From Candidatus Manganitrophus sp. (GTDB lineage Bacteria; Nitrospirota; Nitrospiria; SBBL01; Manganitrophaceae), in the NCBI GenBank assembly GCA_028865235.1, contig CP114561.1, forward strand, positions 4,050,001 through 4,114,000: a stretch of DNA of 64,000 bases. Direction: 5' to 3'. Shown one piece after another: positions 1 to 7,913 of the stretch. Positions within the stretch are counted from its first letter, which is position 1; the number at the start of each line of letters is the position of its first letter. Both the position numbers and the translations under genes were made by a program. Under the pieces are notes generated by a model, which worked only from the letters and a program-made list of their open reading frames with translations, was not told the DNA's origin and made no database searches.

Positions 1-666
1 GGCTTCAGCGTGGTGGCGAATGAGATTAAGGAGTTGGCGGATCGAACCGCCGCATCGACACACGAAATCCATGAAATTATCAAGGCGCTCCAGTCCGAGG
101 GAAAGATGGCGGTGGAGGCGATCGATGTCGGGAACGCCCGCGTCGAGGAGGGGGTGGTCCTCTCGAATTCGGCTCACGACGCCCTCGGAAAAATCGTGGA
201 AAGCATCAGCCATTCGACCCAGAAGATCACCTTCGTGGCGAATACGATGGAAGAACAATCGAAGAGCGTGAAGCGGGTCACCACCTCGATGGAGCGGGTC
301 AACCAAATGGTGCACCAAATCGCCAAAGCGACCAATGAGCAAAGCAAAGGCTCTGAACAGATCATCGAGGCCACTCACCGGATGAAATCGATCACGCAGG
401 GGCTTCAGTCCGTTTTATTGTCTCACTCAAAAGGAATGAAGAAGGTCACCGAGACGGTCGAGGAGGTCTCCCGCCTGGCCCAAGAGATCGCCAATGCGAC
501 GTCGGACCAGAAGGTTCAGAGCGAAGAGATTATGCACGCCATCGATCAGATCAAGAAGGTGACCCACGAAAACGTCGACACCGTCGGAAAGGTCGGTTTT
601 TCCGTCGAGGAACTGATGCGCCAATCCAAGCAACTGGAAGCGGAAATATCGAGATTTAAGCTGTAA
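1..666 (+). CDS. Methyl-accepting chemotaxis protein, C-terminal part (cut by window edge)
   Basis: The reading frame is already open at base 1 and runs 221 residues to a stop, so only the cytoplasmic signalling end of the receptor is visible. The first residues (GFSVVANEIKELADRTAAS) match the conserved hairpin tip of MCP signalling domains, where the receptor contacts CheA and CheW. The rest is a long heptad-patterned coiled coil rich in E, Q, S and T, as expected for the adaptation helix. The sensor and membrane parts lie upstream of the window. It heads a same-strand cluster with CheR and CheB, the enzymes that methylate and demethylate such receptors. The family call is secure; ligand and topology cannot be judged. 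Confidence 0.9.
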   Translation, partial: GFSVVANEIKELADRTAASTHEIHEIIKALQSEGKMAVEAIDVGNARVEEGVVLSNSAHDALGKIVESISHSTQKITFVANTMEEQSKSVKRVTTSMERVNQMVHQIAKATNEQSKGSEQIIEATHRMKSITQGLQSVLLSHSKGMKKVTETVEEVSRLAQEIANATSDQKVQSEEIMHAIDQIKKVTHENVDTVGKVGFSVEELMRQSKQLEAEISRFKL

Positions 667-687
667 TCGGAAGGGAAGGAGCGGGGA

Positions 688-1809
688 ATGATTGTACAAT
701 GCCCAAAGTGTCAAACGGAACTCGCGCTCGACATGAAACATCTCGACGAGGATACCGCCCTGGTTTGTAGGGGATGCCGGTCCATTTTAAAAACAAAAAT
801 CGTCGTCGAAATCCTGGTGGAAAAAGGGGCGCACGCGTTCAAGAGCCCCTCCCCGCAAAATGAGGGGACGGCAGCCCCGGAACGATCGAAGCCGGCGGCG
901 ACCCCGGCGCGGTCGGTAGAACCGCTCCAAGAAGATCCTCTCCCCGCCGCCATCGATCCTCAGAAGGTGCTTGTTGCGATCGACGGTGAGGGGACCAAAG
1001 AGATGATCAAGGAGCTCCTTTCCGGGGCCAGTTTCAAAGTGGTCGAAGCCAACTCGGGAAAGGAAATCCTTCCTCTTCTAAACCGGCAACGCCCTGCGAT
1101 CGCGCTGATCGATGTCGGTCTTCCCGATGGGTTGGGGAGCGAATTCTGCAATATGATCAAAAAAGACGACCGCCTCAAGGAGACGATTGTCATCCTGATG
1201 GCCTCCATCTATGAGAAGAACAATAAATATCGGAGACAACCGAGCTCCCTTTTCGGCGCCGACGATTATATCGAACGCCATCATGTCGAGAAGGATCTTC
1301 TCGTCAGAATCCGGAAACATTTGAATCGGAAGCAGAACGGCGATTCCCCCGTCCCGCCCCCTGCGGCCGAAACCTCCAGGGATCCCGTCCTGAGAGAGAC
1401 GTCGATGCCCTCTTTGGAGGAAACGGCACGGACCCAGCCCTCCGAAATGGGGTCGATTTCGCCGGAAATCGATCAGGGAAAGACCCTTGGCGTCGAGCAG
1501 CCAGCCGGTATTACCTTGGATGAGAGTGGTCCCCCCCCGGCCCTTGAGCCGCCGACCGAAAAAACGCCGGAGCCGAAGGAGCACGAGGACGCCAAGCGGC
1601 TGGCGCGAATCATCGTCTCCGACATCGTTCTTTACAATAAAAAGAAGGTCGAAGACGGGATACGCTCCGGTCGGTTTTATGAACTGCTGAAAGAGGAAAT
1701 CGAAGAGGGAAGAAAACACTACGATTCCAGGGTCGCTCCGGAAGTCCAAAAGGTGCGGGATTTTTATAAAGAGGCCTTCGAAGATTTTATCAGGAAGAAA
1801 AAGGGCTGA
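688..1809 (+). CDS. Zinc-ribbon / response-regulator receiver protein
   Basis: This 373-residue protein has three visible parts. Residues 1-37 hold two CxxC pairs (CPKC and CRGC), a small zinc ribbon of the MJ0042 kind. Residues about 90-215 form a CheY-like receiver with the phospho-acceptor Asp in ALIDVGLPDG. A proline/glutamate-rich linker follows, then about 75 charged helical residues at the C-terminus. No DNA-binding or enzymatic output domain is seen, so it probably acts through protein contacts, like FrzS-type or other chemosensory receivers. The start ATG follows AAGGGAAGGAG closely. It sits between a receptor and a HEAT-repeat protein in the chemosensory cluster. The receiver call is firm; its role is inference. 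Confidence 0.8.
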   Translation: MIVQCPKCQTELALDMKHLDEDTALVCRGCRSILKTKIVVEILVEKGAHAFKSPSPQNEGTAAPERSKPAATPARSVEPLQEDPLPAAIDPQKVLVAIDGEGTKEMIKELLSGASFKVVEANSGKEILPLLNRQRPAIALIDVGLPDGLGSEFCNMIKKDDRLKETIVILMASIYEKNNKYRRQPSSLFGADDYIERHHVEKDLLVRIRKHLNRKQNGDSPVPPPAAETSRDPVLRETSMPSLEETARTQPSEMGSISPEIDQGKTLGVEQPAGITLDESGPPPALEPPTEKTPEPKEHEDAKRLARIIVSDIVLYNKKKVEDGIRSGRFYELLKEEIEEGRKHYDSRVAPEVQKVRDFYKEAFEDFIRKKKG

Positions 1810-1848
1810 TCGCCCGTTGGGCGGTTGATCGATTCTTTTCGGGGATCC

Positions 1849-3890
1849 ATGCGATCTGTTCAAGAAGATATTGCGAAACGTTTGACGAGTCCGGATGTGG
1901 AGGTGAGACTCTCCGCATTGAATGCATTGGCCGGTCTTCCCGATGCCTCGGTCATCGACCCCGCCATCACCGCGTTGGGCGATTCCGATTGGAGGGTTCG
2001 GAAAATGGCGGCCGCCATCCTGCTGGAGGGGGTCGATCGAAATCGGATCGTTCATCAACTGATCGACCGTCTCAGCGGAGAGAAGAATATCGGGATGCGG
2101 AATGCGGCGGTCGAGGTCTTTATTCAGTTCGGAAAAACCTCTGTCGATCCCCTCCTTTTTTCGCTTCGCCGCACCGATGACGAGGTCAAGAAGCTGATCA
2201 TCGATACGCTGGGTGAAATCAAGGAGAGAAAGGCCGTCCCCCCCTTGGTGGCCCTCTTGTCGGATCGAAACGAGAATATCGCCGCTTCGGCGGTCGAAGC
2301 CTTGGGAAAAATCGGAGATCCCGTGTCGGTCCCCCCACTGTTGGAGATTTTAACGCGGGAGAATCCGCTTCTCGTCTTCTCGGCGGTGAAGGCCCTGGAG
2401 CAGATCGGCGATTCCCGTGCGGTGGAACCGCTGATCGGTCTTCTGGCGAAGAATCCGTACAGACGGGCCGGCCTGGAAGCGCTCGGGGCGATGGGAGACA
2501 TGCGGGTCTTGGAGGCGTTGACGGCGGCCCTTCAATCGGGCTCAAAGAGCATCCGCTGCTCCGCCCTGAAGGCGATCGCCGCATTGGAATCGAGACAATC
2601 GACGACCGATCGCGCCGTGATTCATCGCCGTGTGAAGGAAGTCTACCAAGATTCGACCTGCGCCCTTCTCGACGATGCCGTTCAGGATGCGGATTCCTTT
2701 TTGAGGCGGGCCGCAATCCGTATGTACGGATGGGTGGCGGAGGCCCGAAGCGTTTCAATCCTCATTCCGCTGATCAACAGTGAATGCCGGGAGGAAGCCC
2801 TCTCTGCGCTCGTTTCAATCGGCAAGGAGCATATCGAGCCGCTCATCGCGGGGTTGTCCGGACAGGACGACGTTGTTCGGGAGGTCATGGCGACCGTCTT
2901 CGGAAGGATCGGGGGGCGCCGGGTGGTTCCGGCTCTCTTGGAACTGTTGCAGGATCGCAGCGGCCATGTTCGCCAATCGGCCGCGGCCGCCTTGGGAGAA
3001 GTCGGAGATCCCGGAACGATCGGCGCGTTATTGCCCGTTCTGACCGATGTTTACCCGAACGTACAGGAGAGCGCGGTCAAGGCCTTATTACAGATGAAGG
3101 AGGCTCTCCCCGGACGACACTCCTCGATTATCTACGCCACGATTCTTCGGCGCTTCGCAGCAACGCCGCTTTTCTTTTGGGACGGGTGAGAGAGGAAAAA
3201 GCGATCGAACCCTTGCGGTTCCTCCTCAGCGATCCGGAGCAGAGCGTTCGAAAAGCGTCCGTAGCCGCCTTGGGTTGTTTTCATTCACCGGAGGTGAGCC
3301 AACATATTCTCCTTGCTCTGGGTGATGAGTCTGCCGATGTTCGTCTGGCGGCGCTCAAGATTTTGGCGGGGGATGAGATCGGGCACCTTGCCAATCTGGC
3401 AGACACCCTGCATCCGCTTGTTCACGACGAGAATATCTGGGTTCGGTCGGCGATCCCTCCGATTCTGGCCCGGGTCGAGGAAGAAAAGGCCCGAACCCTC
3501 CTGCTCGAATTGCTCTCGGACCGGGTCGGCGCCGTGAAAATCTCCACCCTTTCCGTTCTCGGCGAACGCCGGGAAAAATGGGCGCTCCCGCTCATTTTGG
3601 CCGAGACAAACAATCCGGACCTCGATGTAAAGAAAGCGGCCATTCTGGCTTTGGGTCTTTTGAGCGAGCCCTCGGTGGTTCCGCTCCTCCAAAGTTTTCT
3701 GAGCGATCTGAATTGGACCGTCCGGGTGGCCTCGATTCGGGCCATCGGTCGCCTTCGGGATCGCTCCTCGATCCTCCGATTGAAAGAGATGGCCGATTCC
3801 GATTCGGATCCGATGGTTCGTGAAACCGCGCGCCAGTCCCTCTCCCAGATCGAATCGGAGAGCGGACCCATGTTGATTGGAAACGAATGA
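1849..3890 (+). CDS. HEAT-repeat protein (one frameshift)
   Basis: About 680 residues of tandem HEAT/PBS-lyase-type repeats, each about 30 residues with the pattern 'A..AL..IGD...V..L...L'. Such proteins are alpha-solenoid scaffolds. The frame from ATG 1849 runs to a stop at 3189, and repeats continue in another frame from about 3112 to 3890. One extra C in the CCCC run at 3108-3111 joins both parts into one continuous repeat array with the right register. The last codon overlaps the cheR start (ATGA at 3887-3890), which supports the downstream frame as real and suggests translational coupling. A TTG eight codons upstream (1825) is a possible alternative start. The gene is probably intact in the organism; its partners are unknown but its position points to chemosensory signalling. 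Confidence 0.78.
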
Positions 3891-4747
3891 ATCCCTGCGA
3901 CCAGCAGATCGTTCTGAACGATGAGGTCTTCCGGCTTCTTCGAGATATGATTTATGAGATCTCGGGGATTTATTTCTCCGACGATTCGAAGTTCATCATG
4001 GAAAGCCGATTGCAGCAAAGCGTCAAGCGGAAACAGTTCGATAATTTCCGTGATTATTATTATTTTTTAAAATACGACCTGAAAAGGGATGAGGAGCTGG
4101 CTTCTTTAATCGACATTATCACCATCCATGAAACCTACTTCTTTCGGGAGAATCATCAGCTTCAGACGTTTAGTCAGGAGATCTTTCCGGAACTGGCCCA
4201 TATGGAGGAAAAAACAAAACAGTTGAAGATCTGGAGCGCGGGCTGCTCCACCGGCGAGGAGCCGTATACCCTCTCCATGTTAATCCTGGAAAGTCCGTTA
4301 TTCCATGATTGGAACGTTGAAATTTATGCCAGCGATATCAGCCAAAATGTCCTTCAGAGCGCGCGACGCGGAATTTACCAGCCGACCTCCTTCCGCTCCA
4401 TGGACCCCTATTTTCAAAAGAAGTATTTCACGAAAGAAACGGCCGGATTTAAAATCAACGATCGGGTAAAAAAAAATGTTACTTTTCTCCACCTGAACCT
4501 GAACGACCGGGAGAGATGGATTCTGCTTCCCGCAGTGAACGCGGTCTTCTGCCGGAATGTGATTATCTACTTTGACATGACCGTTAAGAAGCGGGTCATC
4601 GAGGGGTTTTATGGAAAGCTGAAAGAAGGGGGGTATCTCCTCCTCGGCCATTCCGAGTCGTTGATGAATCTCTCCACCCAGTATACGTTAAAACATTTTA
4701 AGAACGATCTCGTTTACCAAAAGCCGTTTCTGGCAAAGAATGGATGA
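3887..4747 (+). CDS. cheR: Chemoreceptor glutamate methyltransferase CheR
   Basis: A 286-residue protein, the usual CheR length. An N-terminal helical domain (about 1-80) is followed by a Rossmann methyltransferase domain with the SAM-binding signature WSAGCSTGEEPYTLSM and the family motif ETYFFRE. The C-terminal part carries FCRNVIIYFD, also typical. It uses S-adenosylmethionine to methylate glutamates of receptor signalling helices, setting sensitivity. It overlaps the HEAT gene at its start and cheB at its end by ATGA junctions, so the set is translated as one unit. The function is secure. Confidence 0.95.
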   Translation: MNPCDQQIVLNDEVFRLLRDMIYEISGIYFSDDSKFIMESRLQQSVKRKQFDNFRDYYYFLKYDLKRDEELASLIDIITIHETYFFRENHQLQTFSQEIFPELAHMEEKTKQLKIWSAGCSTGEEPYTLSMLILESPLFHDWNVEIYASDISQNVLQSARRGIYQPTSFRSMDPYFQKKYFTKETAGFKINDRVKKNVTFLHLNLNDRERWILLPAVNAVFCRNVIIYFDMTVKKRVIEGFYGKLKEGGYLLLGHSESLMNLSTQYTLKHFKNDLVYQKPFLAKNG

Positions 4748-5841
4748 GAGGAAAGAGATGGAGAAGGGAAAAGCTTCAACAAACGCCGATCAAACTTCTG
4801 ATCGTTGACGACTCGCCGTTGTTTAGACAAATGATCAATGTCATTCTTCAAAAGTATCCCCACCTGGCGGTTGCGGGATTGGTGGAAAACGGCGAAAAGG
4901 CGATGAGGCTTGTTGTCGAGAAAAAGCCTGATGTCATTCTCCTCGATCTGGAGATGCCTCATATCGACGGGTTCACCTTTCTCCGCTGGCTGATGGCCTA
5001 TTATCCGACACCGGTGCTGGTCGTCTCCGCCCGATCCGACGGCTACACTGTTTTCAGGGCGCTGGAGCTGGGAGCGTGCGATTTCTATGGAAAACCGGAA
5101 CCGAACGGAACGCTCCTGGAGCAACCGGATGCGCTCATCTCCAAAATCGAGACCCTTTCTAAAATTCCAAAGGAGAGCTTGTCAAAAAAGTATTCCAAGC
5201 TCACCCGTTCCAAAAAACGGATCGAGGTTTCTCTTCAGCCCCCCAAACAGAAAGAAGGCCTCTCCCGGCTCTTGGCGATCGGGGCATCGACGGGGGGACC
5301 CCCCGCCCTGGTTGAAATCATCTCGAATCTTCCGGAGGATCTTCCCGTATCGGTCGTGATCTCCCAGCATATGCCGCCGGGATTCACCAAATCTTTTGCG
5401 GAACGCCTGAACAAACTTTCCCGCTTGCAGGTCTCGGAGGTCGGCGGCGGGGAACCGCTGGAAGCAGGACGGGTTTATATCGCCCCCGGGGGTTATCATC
5501 TTTTATTTGAAAAGATCGGCTCCCGGATTCATACCTGCCTGAAAGCGAAGGGAGAGGCCGATCGATACGCCCCCTCGGTCGATCTGATGATGATCTCCGC
5601 CGCAGAGTTCTTCAAGGAGGGGGTCTTTGGGGTGGTCCTGACCGGGATGGGAGATGATGGGAAGATCGGATTAACCAGAGTGAAGGAAAGGGGTGGAATC
5701 ACGTTGGCGGAGTCGGAGGAAACGTCGGTTGTTTTTGGAATGCCGCGAGAGGCGATTCAAGCGGGGGTCGTCGATCACGTTTTGCCGTTGTATAAGATTG
5801 CGGCGGAGATCACGCGGTATTATCGGCGTCTTCCAAAATAG
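4744..5841 (+). CDS. cheB: Chemotaxis response regulator / protein-glutamate methylesterase CheB
   Basis: 365 residues with a receiver at about 16-135 (phospho-acceptor Asp68 in VILLDLEMPHIDG) and a C-terminal methylesterase domain. The catalytic triad is visible: Ser182 in AIGASTGGPPAL, His209 in SQHMPPGF, and Asp in LTGMGDDG near 304. It removes methyl groups (or deamidates glutamine) from receptors, opposing CheR. The start overlaps the cheR stop. A second ATG at 4758 sits behind a better ribosome site (AGGAAAG) but in another frame, so the first 15 residues, which have no family counterpart, could hide one more small indel. The enzyme call is secure. Confidence 0.95.
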   Translation: MRGKRWRREKLQQTPIKLLIVDDSPLFRQMINVILQKYPHLAVAGLVENGEKAMRLVVEKKPDVILLDLEMPHIDGFTFLRWLMAYYPTPVLVVSARSDGYTVFRALELGACDFYGKPEPNGTLLEQPDALISKIETLSKIPKESLSKKYSKLTRSKKRIEVSLQPPKQKEGLSRLLAIGASTGGPPALVEIISNLPEDLPVSVVISQHMPPGFTKSFAERLNKLSRLQVSEVGGGEPLEAGRVYIAPGGYHLLFEKIGSRIHTCLKAKGEADRYAPSVDLMMISAAEFFKEGVFGVVLTGMGDDGKIGLTRVKERGGITLAESEETSVVFGMPREAIQAGVVDHVLPLYKIAAEITRYYRRLPK

Positions 5842-5843
5842 GG

Positions 5844-5873
5844 TTGGCGCTTTGAAATAGGCTGTGTTATAAT
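5844..5873 (+). promoter_or_regulatory. Sigma70-type promoter for the GAF/cheY pair
   Basis: TTGGCG at 5844-5849 and a perfect TATAAT at 5868-5873 are separated by 18 bases, in the gap behind cheB. A start near 5880 would leave a leader of about 28 bases with GGAAGGA before the ATG at 5908. The last two signalling genes can thus be expressed apart from cheRB. Confidence 0.6.
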
Positions 5874-5907
5874 CCACAAGGCCTTCAAATCCGGAAGGAA
5901 ATCGCTT

Positions 5908-6759
5908 ATGGAGCGAAGAGAAAACGAGATCGCGAAAAAGGCTGAAGAGTTCTTGAGGGTATTCAAGAAGGGGGAGGAATTCACTCAAGAATTGCTCAAG
6001 GAGAACGAGCGGCTCCGATATACGGTCCTCAAGCTCGAAGAAGAAAGGAACGGGTTGGTCCAGCTTTCCAATCCGGTCGAAGTAAAAGCGCTTCAGGAGC
6101 AGTTGGCCAAGGCTGAGGAAGAGCGCAACCGCCTGATCAACCGTTTTAAGGAGGTTGAAGAGGAAAATAAGGGCTTCGCTTCAAAGTATTTGGAAGTGGA
6201 AGAGGAAAACAACAACCTGGCCAACCTCTACGTCGCCAGCAATCAGCTCCACTCGACCCTCGACTTCGAAGAGGTGCTTCGAATCATCATCGAAATCATG
6301 ATCAACCTGGTCGGGGCCGAGCGGTTTGTGATCATGTTGCTGGATGAAGCCTCTGGGGTTCTTTCGACCATCGCTTCCGAGGGGATGGAAGAGGGGACAA
6401 TCCGCAAGGCCCGGATCGGCGAAGGGGTTATCGGCCGGGCGGTCCAAAGCGGCGAAAACTTCTTCGAAAGCGATTTAAGCGTGGGAAGTGTCGAAGGGGA
6501 GCCTCGTCCGATTGTTTGCATCCCGCTGAAAATCAAAGATCAAACGCTCGGGGTCATCGTCGTTTTTTCGCTCCTGGAGCAAAAGAAAAAGACATTGACC
6601 CACGTCGACAAAGAGCTTTTCACCATGTTGGCGGGGCATGCCGCCACGGCGGTTTTCAGCGCCAAACTTTATTCGCAATCGGCCAGAAAGTTATCAACGA
6701 TTCAAGGTTTTATTGACCTGTTGAGCGGTCGAGAAGATTCCTGGGGGCAAAATGGCTGA
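5908..6759 (+). CDS. Coiled-coil GAF-domain protein
   Basis: 283 residues. Positions 1-105 are a strongly charged coiled coil (repeated EEE, KLEEER and EVEEEN segments). A GAF domain follows at about 115-265, with a hydrophobic core pattern and the segment GEGVIGRAVQSGENFF that is typical of GAF folds. GAF domains bind small ligands or mediate dimer contacts; no enzymatic domain is attached. The stop overlaps the start of the following CheY-like gene by eight bases, so the pair is translated together. It could be a dimeric sensor or scaffold that passes a signal to the receiver; that is inference. Confidence 0.8.
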   Translation: MERRENEIAKKAEEFLRVFKKGEEFTQELLKENERLRYTVLKLEEERNGLVQLSNPVEVKALQEQLAKAEEERNRLINRFKEVEEENKGFASKYLEVEEENNNLANLYVASNQLHSTLDFEEVLRIIIEIMINLVGAERFVIMLLDEASGVLSTIASEGMEEGTIRKARIGEGVIGRAVQSGENFFESDLSVGSVEGEPRPIVCIPLKIKDQTLGVIVVFSLLEQKKKTLTHVDKELFTMLAGHAATAVFSAKLYSQSARKLSTIQGFIDLLSGREDSWGQNG

Positions 6760-7129
6760 CATCCGTTTCCTCGTCGTCGAAGATTCGCCGACGATGCGTC
6801 AACTGATCACCTTCAGCTTGAAACGAATTCCGAACTCCAAGATCGTTGAGGCGAGCGACGGCGTCGATGCCCTCAAGAAGTTGAAGGAAAATCAATTTGA
6901 TTTAATCGTTTCGGATATCAATATGCCGCTGATGGATGGGCTCAAGCTGGTCAGCATGATTCGAAACGATCCCGCCTATCGATCGACCCCGATTGTGATT
7001 GTCACGACGGAAGGCTCCCAAACCGACCGAGAAAAAGGGCTTGCCTTGGGAGCCAATGCCTACCTTTCCAAACCGATTCAAACCAACGAGCTTCTTAAGA
7101 TCGTCAGGGATTTATTAAAGACGGAATAG
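6752..7129 (+). CDS. CheY-like single-domain response regulator
   Basis: 125 residues consisting only of a receiver domain. All key positions are present: the acidic pair in VVEDS, the phospho-acceptor Asp in LIVSDINMPLMDG, the Thr in VIVTTEG and the Lys in YLSKPIQ. Such stand-alone receivers bind the flagellar motor or relay phosphate. It is closer to the CheY group than to the Rcp1-like receiver found later in this window. It ends the chemosensory cluster; purQ begins 14 bases further on, so read-through into purine genes is possible. Confidence 0.9.
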   Translation: MADIRFLVVEDSPTMRQLITFSLKRIPNSKIVEASDGVDALKKLKENQFDLIVSDINMPLMDGLKLVSMIRNDPAYRSTPIVIVTTEGSQTDREKGLALGANAYLSKPIQTNELLKIVRDLLKTE

Positions 7130-7143
7130 AATTAGAGGATAGA

Positions 7144-7854
7144 ATGCGTTTCGGAATCGTTGTTTTTCCCGGGTCGAATTGTGACCAAGATTGTCATTAC
7201 GTCACCGGTGGGATCCTGAAAGAGCCGACCACCTTCATCTGGCATAAGGAGACAAAAATTCCGGATGTGGATGCCCTGATTATTCCGGGGGGCTTTTCCT
7301 ATGGCGATTATCTCCGGGCGGGGGCGATCGCCCGTTTTTCTCCGGTGATGAAGGGGGTGGTCGATTTCGCCGCGAAGGGGGGAATGGTTCTCGGGATCTG
7401 CAACGGATTTCAAATTTTGGTTGAGTCGGGTCTGCTTCCGGGGGCGCTCCGGCGGAACCGCTCCCTCAAGTTTATCTGCAAGCCGGTTTTTGTTCGGGTC
7501 GAAAATCATCAAACCCCGTTCACCTCGCTCTATCAACCGGGTCAGGTTCTCTCGCTTCCGATCGCACACGCGGAAGGAAATTATTATATCGATCCCGCCG
7601 GGTTAGCGCGGTTGAAGGAGCGAAATCAGATTGTCTTCCGCTATGTTACGAAGGAAGGAGCGGTCTCGGATGAAGCAAACCCGAACGGCTCCATCGACCA
7701 GATCGCCGGAATCTCCAATGAGGCGGGGAATGTCCTCGGCATGATGCCCCACCCGGAGCGCGTCGCCGATCCCCTCCTTGGCGGCGAAGATGGGATCAAA
7801 CTCTTTGAATCTCTCCGCCGCTCTCGCAGGGAGCGCGCTGCCCCCGTTCGTTAA
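7144..7854 (+). CDS. purQ: Phosphoribosylformylglycinamidine synthase subunit PurQ (glutaminase)
   Basis: 236 residues of class I glutamine amidotransferase fold. The nucleophile Cys is in GICNGFQILVESGLLPGAL, and the catalytic His/Glu pair is in MMPHPERV near the C-terminus. PurQ releases ammonia from glutamine for the PurL synthase in step four of purine synthesis. Length and motifs match the small-subunit form, which normally also needs PurS; no purS gene is visible here and it must lie elsewhere. The gene is followed by purL and purF on the same strand. Confidence 0.95.
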   Translation: MRFGIVVFPGSNCDQDCHYVTGGILKEPTTFIWHKETKIPDVDALIIPGGFSYGDYLRAGAIARFSPVMKGVVDFAAKGGMVLGICNGFQILVESGLLPGALRRNRSLKFICKPVFVRVENHQTPFTSLYQPGQVLSLPIAHAEGNYYIDPAGLARLKERNQIVFRYVTKEGAVSDEANPNGSIDQIAGISNEAGNVLGMMPHPERVADPLLGGEDGIKLFESLRRSRRERAAPVR

Positions 7855-7913
7855 ACGTAAAGATTTTACGAATAACGATTCACGGATTACGAATCACGAT
7901 ATCTGGAGAATCC

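Noticed and set aside
3108..3111. Programmed ribosomal frameshifting in the HEAT gene
   Set aside because: The CCCC site lacks a slippery heptamer plus structure, and the same kind of break recurs in many unrelated genes, pointing to sequence error.
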